Assembly: GCA_026874595.1 (NCBI GenBank)
Contig: CM049307.1
Span: 49,687,178 to 49,751,177, forward strand
Source of the DNA: Sipunculus nudus
Taxonomy: Eukaryota; Annelida; Sipuncula; Golfingiida; Sipunculidae
Direction: 5' to 3'
DNA length: 64,000 nucleotides
Positions 1 through 11,689 of the stretch are shown here, piece by piece (position 1 is the first letter of the stretch; the number at the start of each line of letters is the position of its first letter). The notes below the pieces were generated by a model that was given only the letters and a program-made list of their open reading frames with translations, was not told where the DNA came from and did no database searches. Both the position numbers and the translations under genes were made by a program.

Positions 1-269
1 TGTTACAGTTCAGAATAGACCGACAACGGTATTTTTGCATAAGGCTTGTACAAGTTGATTCATCTGTTCTTCCGGAACATAGCAATTTTCGTTCCTAGAG
101 CGCTCTCCCAATTATGATCTTCAATGATGCTTAGATACTCATGCAATTTATCAAGTAAATTATATTGCAACATATTGTGAATAAAGCATCTCCCTTATTA
201 TTTCTCGTGTCTTCTCTTCCGGAAATGGCTGTTGTTAGCAGGGCTTTCAGAAACGACGTGTGTGTGTGT

Positions 270-289
270 GGGGGGGGGGGGGGGGGGGG
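270..289. repeat. (GT)n followed by a 20-base G run
   Basis: TGTGTGTGTG is followed by 20 G. Other homopolymers are G at 1572-1585, C at 1598-1610, C at about 1997-2007, and (GCC)n at about 2147-2170. Such runs are prone to sequencing error. Confidence 0.95.
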
Positions 290-412
290 TAAGCGTCTGT
301 GATGCTCCTAATCATTTTCTGGCGCTCGGTTCTGGGTGCCCGAGCGTCCGACTGGGTGCGCGATTTCCTGGCTGCAATGATAATGATGCAATCGGAAAGA
401 ATTTAAACTTAC

Positions 413-652
413 ATGACCAATCAGACTTTTACATAGGTCCCTTCCCTTTGGGACGCTCCAAAATTCTACCTGACTCTCCAAACTGTTGGCCTGAGTATCC
501 AGGACTGTTCGATTTTTCTTCTGTTTGAGGGCCCTGGTGTTTATAACCATGGCATCAAATAAAGTCTCCTGGCAGCCACGTACAGAGAAGTAGTATGTAT
601 GTTCCGTGGTATTGTATCGACGAACACGAGGTATATATTCCATTTCCCTCAT
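413..652 (-). other. Candidate coding exon, minus strand, unknown product
   Basis: The minus-strand ATG at 652 opens a frame of 114 codons. After exactly 80 codons a consensus splice donor GTAAGT is met (plus 407-412). An acceptor-like ACACAACAG ends 11 bases before the ATG, but its pyrimidine tract is poor. The peptide (start MREMEYIPRVRR, end GRDLCKSLIGH) has balanced, gene-like composition, yet I recognise no family. A 98-codon plus frame across the same bases (232-528) has a G run in it and is less likely. Confidence 0.22.
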
Positions 653-659
653 CGTGTCG

Positions 660-2028
660 TCTGTTGTGTAATTGATTTATTGAAATGTTACCCGCCAGAG
701 GGTATTATTCATGGTGCTCACAAGTGACATTATGCACTGCCCTGGAGTTGATGACAAAATTGAATATGATATCAATATTTACGTGTGCCGATTTGACCTG
801 AGGGAACAACTGAAACACCGGGTCAATATAGTTCATTCCTGATATGAAACTTCAGTTTTTCAATATATCCAGGGGTCTACATGACGGAAAATATAAAAAG
901 TATAGGCTACGGAATATGTCCAAAAGTAGAGGGGCGAACAATTCGTAAGCACGCCCTATATATATAGCTGAAAGGTGTGTTTTTATGCCGAATATAAGCT
1001 GATATGAGCATCAAAAGCGATATTACTGCAAATATTTTAATTTAAAAAGATTACTTTGCGGGTTATATTATGTTAAGCATACCAAGCTCACTTCTGCCCC
1101 CGGGAACTCAGGCTAACACATTAACAGCGCGCCCCCCTCGTCTTCAGTCCCGAAGCATATATTATAAGGAGTGGCATCATTATATAGTTTTTTTTTCAGT
1201 CTTATGAAAAACTTCTCTGTTTTTTATTTAAACTGTTAAATATATAGTATATTATTGATCATCAACTGATCTTTCTGGTCCAAGAAATATTTTAAGATCG
1301 ACTTTTCCTCAAATCAGCGTGGAGGTTATGTGAGATATAAATTTACGTTAGGCAAGGACACAGTTGTGGTTCACAGAGTGCAGACGGACCAGCTATAAAT
1401 GAGGCAAACTTGTCATGATATTCCAAATCATGATAAATTATGGAATTTTACAACGTTCAGGCACAAATTACCAGGACAGATGAAAGGGGCATCTATCATT
1501 CCTTCATTTGCCATTATGTTACACGTGCCAATTACCCAACGGCCCCCGGACCTTGTTGCTGGGGAATGTGCGGGGGGGGGGGGGGATCTGACAGACGCCC
1601 CCCCCCCCCCACTCTCGAACGAAGCACACCCGCTTAATTCTCCGGAATGCCCCCCCCCATAACAAACATGACAAAATCCTCTCCCATATTATAAATATCA
1701 ATAGTATAATGGAAATTTATTTTCATTTACAAAAAATAATGTTGCATTAAATTTCTATTTTTAGTTAAGCATAAAAGAGGCTAACATTTATAGCAAATTC
1801 AATAAGGAAACTGACACATGAAATATTCTAAATTCCTCAATATAGGATGTACAATTGAACGACTATTGACGGGAATATGACGAAACTATAAACTACCGGA
1901 ATAGTTTCAGAAATTGTTTAATGTGTTGTATTCCTCTAAGAATTGAGGGGGACAAAATGTACTTTCGATCAGTAAATTAGTGACATGCCCTCCTGCCCCC
2001 CCCCCCCACCTGAAACAGGGCCCGTGTT
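660..2028. other. Intergenic: no gene seen
   Basis: AT-rich with G and C homopolymers at 1572-1610 and 1649-1656. The 60-87 codon frames at 1399-1701 cross these runs and are not supported. Confidence 0.6.
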
Positions 2029-2100
2029 ATGTCCGTATCTTTTGCTGACATATGTGCTCAACAAACTGTGAGTGCACTTATACTCCGCGCTGCATTAATT

Positions 2101-2130
2101 GTATCCGCCAAAACAGAGTTTTGCGGATAC
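2101..2130. other. 30-bp hairpin
   Basis: GTATCCGCCAAAAC pairs with GTTTTGCGGATAC (13 pairs with one bulged C) around a 3-base loop. It lies 17 bp before the (GCC)n run. It is not part of any element I can define. Confidence 0.7.
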
Positions 2131-2330
2131 TATGTTTTCAGCTGCACGCCGCCGCCGCCGCCGCCGCCGCGTAGGTGTCCGGAGAACTCCTCCGTAACCG
2201 CTGGGCGGAATTTTACGAAACCCGGGATTATGTTCGGGCCACATGTGATCTGCTGCGCCCCGATTTTGTTTTGACCTCTGACCTTTCCTCTGCGCTCTGC
2301 GTCCGTTTGTGCGTCTGTTTCCACACATAA

Positions 2331-3160
2331 ATCTCGGGAACCGTTTGACCGATCAGGAAATTTTTTTTGCACAAATGTAGCCCTTGGAGAGCTTTATAAC
2401 ATAAACCAAAAATGGTGGCGCCACCTGCAACCATGTTTGCACAGTGTCCATCTGTTCGTCTGCCTTAGGTTAAAATCACTCATATCTCTGCAGTGACTAG
2501 ACTAATTCACCTGAAATTCGGCATGCGTAAACATCCTGGATAGCTTTTCTGATTTTATGACAGGTGGCGCCACCTGCATTCACGTTTACGCTGCAGACAT
2601 CCAAGCTCATATCTCGGGAACCGTTTGACCGATTGGGCCAAAATTTTGCATGTGTATAGATCTCACATAGCTCTTCATCATACGCAAAACTGGTGGCGCC
2701 ACCTGCAACCATTTTTGCACAGCTCCTGTCTGTTTGTCTGCCATGGGATAAAATCACTCATATCTCGGCAGTGGTTTGACATATCTGCCCAAAATTTTGC
2801 AGGTTTATACATCCCCGACAGCTCTCTTGATTTTATGACAGGTGGCGCCACCTGCATTCTAGTTTATGCAGCAGACATTTAAGCTCATATCTTGGGAACC
2901 GTTTGACCGATTGGGCCAAAGTTTTGCATGTGTATAGTTCTCACATAGCTTTTTGTCATACGCAAAACTGGTGGCGTCACCTGCAACCATTTTTGCACAG
3001 CGTCCACCTGTTTGTCTGCCACGGGCTAAATCACTCATATACATGTAGTGGTTTGACTTATCTGCCTTAAATTTTGCATATGTATACAACTTGGACGGCT
3101 TTCTGGATTTTGTGGTGGGGGGGGGGGGGGGCAACCTACATACACAATTTGGCTGCAGAC
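2331..3160. repeat. 280-bp tandem satellite with a GGTGGCGCCACC palindrome
   Basis: ATCTCGGGAACCGTTTGACC recurs at 2331, 2612 and 2888 (last copy slightly changed), a period of about 279. Each unit is a dimer of two related halves of about 140 bp. Each half ends in GGTGGCGCCACC (2412, 2563, 2691, 2841; changed to GGTGGCGTCACC at 2968). In the last half the palindrome is replaced by a G homopolymer (about 3114-3131). The palindrome reaches 16 bp (CAGGTGGCGCCACCTG) at two sites. Minus-strand open frames of 68-91 codons run through the array with repeating peptides (NGSRDMSL, GGATS). They mirror the repeat and are not convincing genes. Confidence 0.85.
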
Positions 3161-3442
3161 ATCCATGCTAATATGCAACACTCTATTTCCCCTTGCCACT
3201 CAATCCATGCCTCACTTCACCCGTTCCACTCTGATTAAGGCGGATACACGTAGTCGCTTGTCGACTACCCGTATTCTAGTTGTCAACTGCAGACACGATA
3301 TGTTCACCAACACGAGTCACGTTTCCGTCTGCCGGAATATAACCAGCTTCTACAAATGTCACTCCAAAACATGTTTCCGGTGTATAATATAAGCTACCTC
3401 TGCAATGGCCCATAATCGTTTACACGTGCTGGATTTGAAGAC

Positions 3443-3559
3443 CTGGGGTTATTGATAAAATGCGCATTACAAACCCCACAATGGATGCTTTTGGGGTTTT
3501 ATCAATATCGCTCGGTCGCGACGTCAGCCCAGAACGGTCGTTTATGATATAACCCCAAG
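3443..3559. mobile_element. Small inverted-repeat element (117 bp)
   Basis: The ends CTGGGGTTATTGATAAA and the reverse complement of 3541-3559 (CTTGGGGTTATATCATAAA) match. The same GGGGTT...ATCAAT words also recur inside, near 3473-3510. No target duplication was found, so it may be a MITE or a chance palindrome cluster. Confidence 0.4.
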
Positions 3560-3859
3560 CGCTTAATTTAATTCTTTGTGAAGGCTGCCGGAAGAAAAGA
3601 TCATATAGGCTACCGGCCCTTGTTCTCCGACGCTTTATTGAAAAATATGGGTGCTTTAATGGAAAGAATTAGGGTTCCTGGAAAGGCAATATAAGATATT
3701 TCATGCTGAGACAGAATATTTTGGATCGAAATCTTGAAATTCAGGGGCAGCATCTGGATGACTTTGTCTGAAATATAAATCTGTAAGTTTTGTTAACGAA
3801 TTGTTTACAAGTATTTCCTAAACTGTAGAAAATAAACAGTTTTAATCTCATTTATGCAT

Positions 3860-4065
3860 TCTCATGAATGCTGACATCTAGAATGAGGGATGTTCCCCAA
3901 AACGTGTTTGCATTCTTCTACTCCATCAACACTCAGTTTTAGTTGGGCAGAATCCAATAAACTCCTCCTTGGGCCATTCTCGAAATGCTCTGAAAATTTC
4001 ATGAGATTCCGTTGATGATTGCGAGAGTTATATTTTGAACACACACAAACACACAAAGACACACA
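3860..4065 (-). repeat. Single satellite-like fragment, minus strand
   Basis: Read on the minus strand, a GT-rich start (GTGTGTCTTTGTGTG) leads into CTCGCAATCATCAACGGAAT and CATGAAATTTTCAGAGC. This is the same kind of phrase as in the satellites at 2331 and 61560. One copy only. The 66-codon frame across it is not supported as a gene. Confidence 0.35.
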
Positions 4066-4229
4066 CGAGCGGGGATGAACGCATATACCCTCCTCACGGA
4101 GTCAATTATACTTTCCGGAAAGGAACAGAACCGAACATAAGTTTGTTCAGGAAAAAGGCCTCAGGCCCAAAGTTCCAAGAATATCAACAAATGTTTGGAA
4201 AGGAAAGCAACTTAATATGATGTCATGCC

Positions 4230-5000
4230 CACGGTCTCGGGCACGTACCTCAACAGCCAATACGGGAATAATATTTAACAGTTCACTTGAAATGCTCCCT
4301 AATTTAAAAAAAAATGATTTTTTTTACTCGTGTATAGAGTTGCAGCAATACTTAGATATAAAACTTGTTCGTCCACATATGACAAGCTTTCTCTAAGTTG
4401 TGGTGTTAACGTGTCGTGTGTCTTCCGTTCTAACATGAGAAGGCATTTTTATGAATTTTTTCCTGGTGAAGCAATATTTTAAGGTATATTTTTTAAAATT
4501 TCTTTTACCATACATATTTTTTATAAAATTGACAATATCCCAAACTAAACTCGGCTTAACCTTCTAAACCCGTGACTGGTCATTTAACTATTTATAACAG
4601 TGATTGGCTAAGCTATTGTATTTCAACATTTCGTTTTAATTCTGTGGATTTTAACCGTACTTATGTCATATATATTTTGTGTTTAATGCCAGGCGTAAGC
4701 AGTTTATGAGTTTGCGAGAATAGACATAATATTTTCCCATTATTAAATGTTTCTGACGTTCTTTGAAGTGCTTTTAAACGGAACGGTTTTGCTTTCTGGT
4801 CGAGACCTCTATCGAGGCTTTCAAAATATTTGAACGTGTAAGGAAATGGTCAAAAGGCTTTGTTTCGTATGATGAGTCCTTAAAATGGGATATTTATATA
4901 TTTATATATAAAGTTACACTTTTCCTCACTACCACAAGACAAATTGGATCCAAACCCTTATTTCGAGGCCTACGTTTTTGACAGTTATGCAGGACCCAAT
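4230..5000. other. Intergenic: nothing recognised
   Basis: AT-rich single-copy-looking sequence with no frame, palindrome or tandem repeat that I can support. Confidence 0.5.
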
Positions 5001-5010
5001 ACTGACTTTT

Positions 5011-6020
5011 CAGAGATGGACTCGGACTTGTACTGGGACTCGGAAGTTAAGCCTCGATAAATCAGGTTCGGTCCATCTCTAGTCTAGTTGACAAACGTCC
5101 CCTAGGGTCTGACGTTAAGATTGGAAAACATGTCACTAAGACAAATATGTGAACACTGCTGACAAATATTTCATCTAGATTTAAATAAAATCGTGGATTG
5201 TTGGTGATATTTTTATGGTGGACGAATTCCCTCCTGAAGATCCAAATAGGACCTACCGCCGGCTAAATGTAGTTTAGCAATAAGCTGAAATAGCAACGAT
5301 AAAAATAACATGAACATGCATAAGATATACATATTTTCATTTTGAGTTTAATAAATATTTCTTTATTTGACTTTGAATCGGTTTCTTACAGACTCGAACT
5401 CAAAGGAGATGGAGATCGACATAAAAGGAATTAAAAATTAAACTCGGACTCGACCAGTCTAGATTCGTACAGATGAAGACATGTTTTTGGCATACTTTCG
5501 GAGATCTTATCTAAGACAGGAAACACGAGACAAATGTTTATTTTTTTGTTTGTTTTGCTTTACTTCTAAACTAGTTTTCGCAGATCCTATCGATATTCGA
5601 AAAATCAAAGACAGTTGTCGTTTCCACACCGGGTCACTCGAGTCCGAGTTCAAATCCGAGTCTTTGAGATCGAGTCTAAGTCCAGCTTCTTCAAATCAAT
5701 TAGACCCCCAAGTCCAAGTCCGAGTCCAATACAAATTTCCTTATCCAAATAATAAAAGGAATTTGAAATAGAAATTGGAGATGTGTATATGTATATAAGT
5801 TTACAAATGTTTCTTACTTAAATTACATTTCATTCCAAATGCAGAGCTAAAGCTTCACACATAAAGAGTTTATAATTTTTTTGGTAGTTAGTAGTTTGCA
5901 TATTTATTTAATTATATAGGTAGTATGTGACAGAACTTTACTTTCTAATGGGCTCGAGATGGAATCAGTTAGACTTCTTGAGTCCTTAACTCCGAGGCCA
6001 GAACCCTCGACCTTTAAGTC
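5011..6020. repeat. Degenerate GACTCGG/GAGTCC repeat region, possible hAT-like remnants
   Basis: CAGAGATGGACTCGGACTTG at 5011 and GTCCATCTCTAG at 5071-5082 form an 11-bp inverted pair of hAT-like look. From 5390 to 6020 the words GACTCGG and, in the opposite sense, GAGTCCGAGT recur many times (5390-5450, 5630-5740, 5970-6020). Subterminal arrays of this sort are common in non-autonomous hAT elements. No clean pair of outer ends with an 8-bp duplication could be defined. Confidence 0.4.
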
Positions 6021-8340
6021 TAAAAAAGGCACACCACTGTGCGACATTTGTTGGAGCGCGAGACAAGATTTGGATTTTTGCTTTGTTTTTTTTTTCTACA
6101 CTTGTAAAACCTTAATCGGGAAAATTGTTTGTTTAAAAAAAAAAATCAATCACGCACTCCAAACTTTCTCTTACGTCGCCCCGTTTAATCACTTTTCAAA
6201 ACTTAGATTCGGTGGTGTATGCGAAACCCCAACAAATGGATGATCAATCTTCTTTGTCAAGCAAACCTACGTGACAGGTAATTTGTGAAAATAATTTGGC
6301 ACCATTGAGCAGAATGAATACACTGGAAGCGGTGTAGGAGAAGCACAGAAACACTGTGACCCTGAGGTAGATTAGATCTGCTAGAAAATAGCCGACGGGC
6401 GAGCATTGCATTGGCGATTCCTTTTAAAACGTCTATTTTAGGACCAAAGAACAGCAGTTGATGATTTAAAGAATTAGATCTGCCGTACGTTAAGGAAATT
6501 GAATCAAGAAACCCGCATGTCTGTGAACTCTGTCTACAAATGGAAAGATTAGGTCAATTTGACTAGGCTGTTTTAAAAGCTAGGACATTCCTGACATGGT
6601 GATGTCTGCTGAATGCAGGGGAAACAAAGTAGTGAAGATCAACTGATAAAAAGTAATGTTGGTGATGATACATTTAAAACTTGCAAGGATATTTCTTTTA
6701 TTTGGTCATGAGAGGGAACCACTGAATTTCTGATGATATTTCATTGGTGGTGTGTCAGTCTACACGACGGCCAGACCCTATGGTACATTCTTTTTCATGA
6801 TAAGTTTCATCAAATCATTATTTTTTCTAAAATAAAATAAGTATAAAATAAAAATACGATATAGGTATTTACAGGCATGCATGGGAATTAATCCTATTAT
6901 AATTTCATTTGATTTGGGTGTGGTCCAGAAAGTGTAACTGAATTTTAAACTATGGAGATAAACATGTCTTTGCCATCAAATTCTCTCAGCAGAGAGATTA
7001 TCGCCTGGACGCTTACATCCATCAACCTACGTTTCCCTTTTTTTTTAATAAAACTTTGAAATTTTTCTTATACAGGTCACACAAAAATCTGCTTGTAGAA
7101 CAATGCGGCATACTTGCCTTGAAGTCAGTTATAGTAGATAAATAATTTAAAATGAAAATAATAATAAAAGGTTTCCCATGCATCAACTTTAACATTATTT
7201 ACAGCCTCTATCCCTCAATTACTAATATTACATATACTTTATTCATTCATTTTTATCTTTTTCACAAAATATTAAAATATTGGGTTTCTCTATGTTTCGT
7301 TCACCTTTTTTATTGTATACACTGACCGTATAATACCTTGGAGCCACAGTAGCCTTCACTATATTTTTATCATATATTCACGCAGTTAAGCCTTACACGA
7401 ACAAGTTTAGGTAGCACTTGACGTCGTATCTGTTCATCCCTGATCACCGCTGATGTTACGGTTTTTACAGCCTCAGGCTCCAAACCTCAACATTAACCTT
7501 TCGTATCTGACTAAAACGGCGCCCACAATTGATAACTCTTCTCTTTCAGGATTCCCAAACATCTATAAATACGTTTTACACCCTGGGAAATAGCCTCTTG
7601 ACTTGTAAAGGGCAGGGAATATCAGCTCCGTAAGGCGGGAAGTTTTACAGCAGACGATCTTGTTTATCACAGTTTCCCGCGCAACACCTGCACGTCTGCT
7701 CACACGTGATGTATGGCATTACTCAGGATATGTTCTTTGTATCTGCTGCACAGCCATCATAATACAGCCCTCTAACAACCATCCATCTTGTCAGTATCAC
7801 CACCATCGCGATGTATGTTTACATGAATAGATCCTTTATCAGTTGGTCAGGGACACAAATCACTGGGTTAATTTCCCTCAACGAGATCGCAACAAACTTT
7901 CCAATCCACGTTGGCTTTAAACTTCAAACTCTGTTTGCCCGTTCGTTATTTTTATACCCAGGGTTGCACAGTTTTTAGCTCGTCCGGCCCGATGAGCTTA
8001 TGCCATGGTGATTAAGCGTCCGTCTGTACGTCCGTCCACAATTAACAAGCATTCTACTTCTCCTATATTTTTTTTTACCATTTTAATTTGGTTTCCTATA
8101 TCTGCTAGGGTAAGGTATGGGCTTTTACCGTTGTAACAGAAATTCTTTAATTAGGCAAATTTATGCAAACATTTTCACAAATCTCACAAAAAAACATGTT
8201 ACGCATTATGTGAATCTGCGGGTGGAGCCTCTTGAGAACTTTCATTCCATGTATCTCGTGAAAATTGCATAATTGTATGTTTTGTCGTTCTCCCTGAATA
8301 ATGCATTAGATGCATTGTTACCGCCTGAATACACTGAAAT
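6020..8340. other. Intergenic: nothing but the repeat head at 7977
   Basis: No open frame of note, no clear repeat besides the hairpin head. Slightly more balanced composition at 7330-7930. Confidence 0.5.
7977..7998 (+). repeat. Hairpin head of a bivalve-type GTCCGTCCG repeat
   Basis: TTTTTAGCTC leads into a 22-bp hairpin: the stem AGCTCGTC pairs with GATGAGCT through one wobble, with CGG/CCC near the loop. Then come TTATGCCATGGTGATTAAGC and GTCCGTCTGTACGTCCGTCC (to about 8040). From general memory this head is common in bivalve genomes. The body fades into unique sequence by about 8200. Confidence 0.5.
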
Positions 8341-8358
8341 ATTCATTATTTCAACCTT

Positions 8359-8899
8359 CTTGGTATATCCGTGATTTATTTAAAGATGAATCTGCACAGA
8401 AATAGCCTTGGCATTTTTAAGATGTTTATAATGTCAATGTTCAAAACTCAGGTTCGATATATAAGGCTTACAATTTATAATTCATATTATAAAACCATTA
8501 ATAACCATGAAAATAGAAATAATAAAACCTGCTTCGAGAATAATGTACGAAGGATGTTTTTTCAGGTTACTTGGAGCCAATCTAACTATTTCTGACCGAA
8601 CAATTGTCTTTAAATTTATTGTCTTGGTATATCTGTGATTTATTTAAAGAGGAATCTGCAAAGAAACAGCCTTGGCATTTTTAAGATGTTTATAATGTGA
8701 ATGTTAAAAACCCAGGTGGGATAAATAAGGCTTACATTTTATTATTCATAATATAAAACCATGTACTGAAAAATAACCATGAAAATAGAAATAATAAAAC
8801 CTGCTTTAGAAATAATGTACCAAGAATTTTTTTTAGGTTACATAGAGCCAGTCTAACTATTTCTGACTGAACAATTGTCTTTAAATTTATTGTACGTAT
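8359..8899. repeat. Two-copy tandem duplication, about 264 bp
   Basis: CTTGGTATATCCGTGATTTA at 8359 and CTTGGTATATCTGTGATTTA at 8623 begin two copies that stay alignable to 8899. Short open frames on both strands (74 and 72 codons) differ between copies by frame-breaking changes. Confidence 0.88.
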
Positions 8900-9347
8900 A
8901 ACCCAATGCTTGTGTTTTAACGCAAAATTCCATGGTGCATAGTACTGCATCTTAAGAACAAGGAATATGTTATCATCTGTTATAGATGTATTCCTGAACA
9001 GGTAAATTTGACCGATGGCTTACATTTAATGTTTAAGGTAATCGGGTTTAGTCTGGTTAAACATTTCACTCCGAGTAAATTCCATAGGTTTCCTATAACA
9101 ATATGAAACTAGTACCTTCTCGAAATATAGCGTAAGAAAAAAGAATTAATTATATCTATGAAGATACTTCTTTTGACTTATGCTGTAACTGTTTATTTAC
9201 TCACCAGTAAAATACATGTAATTATTGGTAATAAAATGTCATTTTTCAATTCGTCGCTTTGCAATGTTTTTATTATTTGCATTCTAGGGCTTTTATTGCA
9301 ATCATCCAATCACCCTGGATGAGCCCGATGGCGCCAGGATTCTGTAT

Positions 9348-9382
9348 ATGAAACGGCTCCAACGATAAAATCGTTGTTTCAT
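9348..9382. other. Two-stage hairpin
   Basis: ATGAAAC pairs with GTTTCAT, and inside it AACGAT pairs with ATCGTT around AAA, with a one-sided bulge GGCTCC. It sits in a 93-codon open frame on the minus strand (9273-9554) that has no recognisable domain. The stem looks more like a structured repeat than coding sequence. Confidence 0.6.
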
Positions 9383-9947
9383 CGCGCAGGAAATATAACT
9401 TGTTCTCTGATGACGAACGACCCCATAACACGTGGCTGCACCGGGCGACTCGAAAACGAGGCACGGCTATCAAACCATAATAGAAGGCATCAACTTGCTG
9501 TAAAAACGTCGTTAAATATTTTTTTGTAAACACGGGGGCTAACAAGGCTTTCATAAAATGTTATCAGGCCGCTTTCTACTGTCTGACTGAGGTAATAAAA
9601 TGTCAATTTCAAATCTCTACCTTTGATTATATATACCATTACCACGAACAGGATCCAAGCCCGCGTTTTGCCGATTGAATTTCACCTGTAATGACATGAC
9701 AGAGGGTTTAAGTGTTCTTTGGTAACTACATGAGCCAAATTTTATCCGAGATTTATAATGATAATTGGGAAACACTTAGGTTATCTGCACGTGTATAATC
9801 ATAAAAAAAAAATGCTTATTCATAGATCTGAACTGAATGATTATTCCATTTCAAACGGATTGTTTCAATGAAATCATTAAATGAATTTTAAATAAAAACA
9901 TATATTTTGTCAGTTTTACATATTTTTATAGCAGCTATTTCTGTTTT

Positions 9948-9950
<3 letters not shown>

Positions 9951-10020
<70 letters not shown>
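9951..10020. repeat. (TA)35 microsatellite
   Basis: A perfect TA repeat of 70 bp. It is the longest of several AT arrays. Confidence 0.98.
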
Positions 10021-10024
<4 letters not shown>

Positions 10025-10411
10025 AACGGCATTATGGCATTCTTTGATGGTCACACAATTGAATCAGAGATGACGTATTTTTTTTTTCGCAAGCTTGGTC
10101 TCAATTTAGCCCTAGCTCATAGAGGATATCAAGCCTACAAACCCCGCGAAAAATAAATTTGTGAGAGTCTTACAAGATATTTCACAGCATATTAATCGCA
10201 GTTGTAACACATAGCCATTTTCGGAATTTTATCGATTCAATGTTGTAGCCCTTTCTTGCAGTTATTTAATCAAAATTTACACACTGTCGTGTCGTTTATT
10301 ATCCATATCTTGGCAATATCTTCGTGCTGGTAGTCGGTATAAACCTTTTACGATTCTTAGTTTTAATGTTTATCGAAAATAAAAGAAAATAATCGATCTA
10401 CTTCTCCATAG

Positions 10412-10700
10412 CCAATCCTTGATATTAGTGAATTTTGTGAAATTAGTGAATCTAACCGGGTCGGTCCTTTTTCTGTTGACACGTACACGACCAAAACACA
10501 GTTGTTTACAAAGAGACCTCTTAAGCTCTTCCTGCAGTCACGGGGCAGGTGGTGTCTTGTGATTTCTTCGAAACAGGAAATGAAAGTCTCCGTCCTCGAC
10601 CCGCTTGGAATTAAATACGGATTTAGCGCAGACAGTTTCACAGTTTTGTGCAGTATCTCATCGGGCCTAACTATGAAACACATATTAATATCAAGGTAAC
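10412..10700. other. Double-stranded open region, possible exon
   Basis: The plus strand is open for 96 codons from 10412 to a stop at 10697-10699. The sequence TCAAGGTAACAAGGTAAGG at its end offers two splice donors. The minus strand has a full 106-codon frame with ATG at 10683. GC content is clearly higher than around it. No domain is recognised on either strand, so the strand cannot be chosen. Confidence 0.2.
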
Positions 10701-10937
10701 AAGGTAAGGCTCACATTACTCATAATACAAAATTATTTTTCTTCCACATTTAAGGTAAAACGTTTAAGTTAACAAGTATTTTCGGTTTCAAACATTTTGA
10801 TACGATCAGAAAATAAATTTGATATTCGAAGGATTGTACTGGGGATTGCATTTTGGTTGTGTGTCTCTAGAGATCAGGGAAATTAAAAATATGTAAAATA
10901 TTCAGGCTTCAGAACGAGGAAACAAATGACCTTTATA

Positions 10938-10940
<3 letters not shown>

Positions 10941-10982
<42 letters not shown>
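10941..10982. repeat. (AT)21 microsatellite
   Basis: A pure AT array of about 42 bp with TTATAT and ATAATT borders. Confidence 0.97.
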
Positions 10983-10987
<5 letters not shown>

Positions 10988-11689
10988 CAACTAACACTAC
11001 TAAAGGGAAAGCAGGCCATTTAGAATCGTTGGAGACAACCGACTTAGATATATCATCCACAATGAATTTTTATTCACATGCAAACTTAGTGCTTCGTGGT
11101 AATATCGTGGCTGCCATATCGTGGTTATGGTAAGTTACATCAGTATGTAACATATCTCAGCCACACCATCTAGTGTTCAAACAATGAAATAATATGATGC
11201 AAAGGTAGATCTACAGAGTGGAAACTGTCTTTCATATGATCACAGACAAACAGACAGAGGTAGGTAGTCAGTCTTATATGCCCACTAATAACAAGAAGAA
11301 CTAGGTGATATGCATTGCAGTTATCATGATGTTTATTTGTTCAAGAAGCATATACATTAAACATGCCCCAACGTCCAGTTTTTAATATTCAAATTTACAG
11401 TCCTCGAAACATGTGTCCGTGAAATTTAGAGTTCAGATGTTTAAAAACAGACTTAATCTCAATGATGACAGCAAGACAACTTTTGCTAGTGGCATCAAAC
11501 ACCATGAGATAAAACTTCCTTAATGTATCCCAAAGTTTGGGAAGAAAATGCAGTCATTATAGGCCGTCAGAATGGGGAAGGAATCTTGCGCCAAGCTTGT
11601 ATGATGATAGCCATGACTCTGCAAGTTGGCCACATATGCCAGGCCATGTACTATATAATATCAGGCGGGTAACAAGATTATACCCCATC

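Noticed and set aside
232-528. 98-codon plus frame
   Set aside because: Contains a 20-base G run coding poly-Gly and begins at a non-ATG codon. The minus-strand reading is better.
2095-3134. Series of minus-strand frames of 68-91 codons with repeated peptides
   Set aside because: They follow the 280-bp satellite. Frames change between units and G or GCC runs supply Gly/Arg tracts.
9405-9425. CTGATGACGAACG, a hammerhead-ribozyme-like core
   Set aside because: No helix II between CTGATGA and the GAA, no GAAA, and no flanking stems I and III. Other CTGATGA hits (28440, 43080) fail in the same way.
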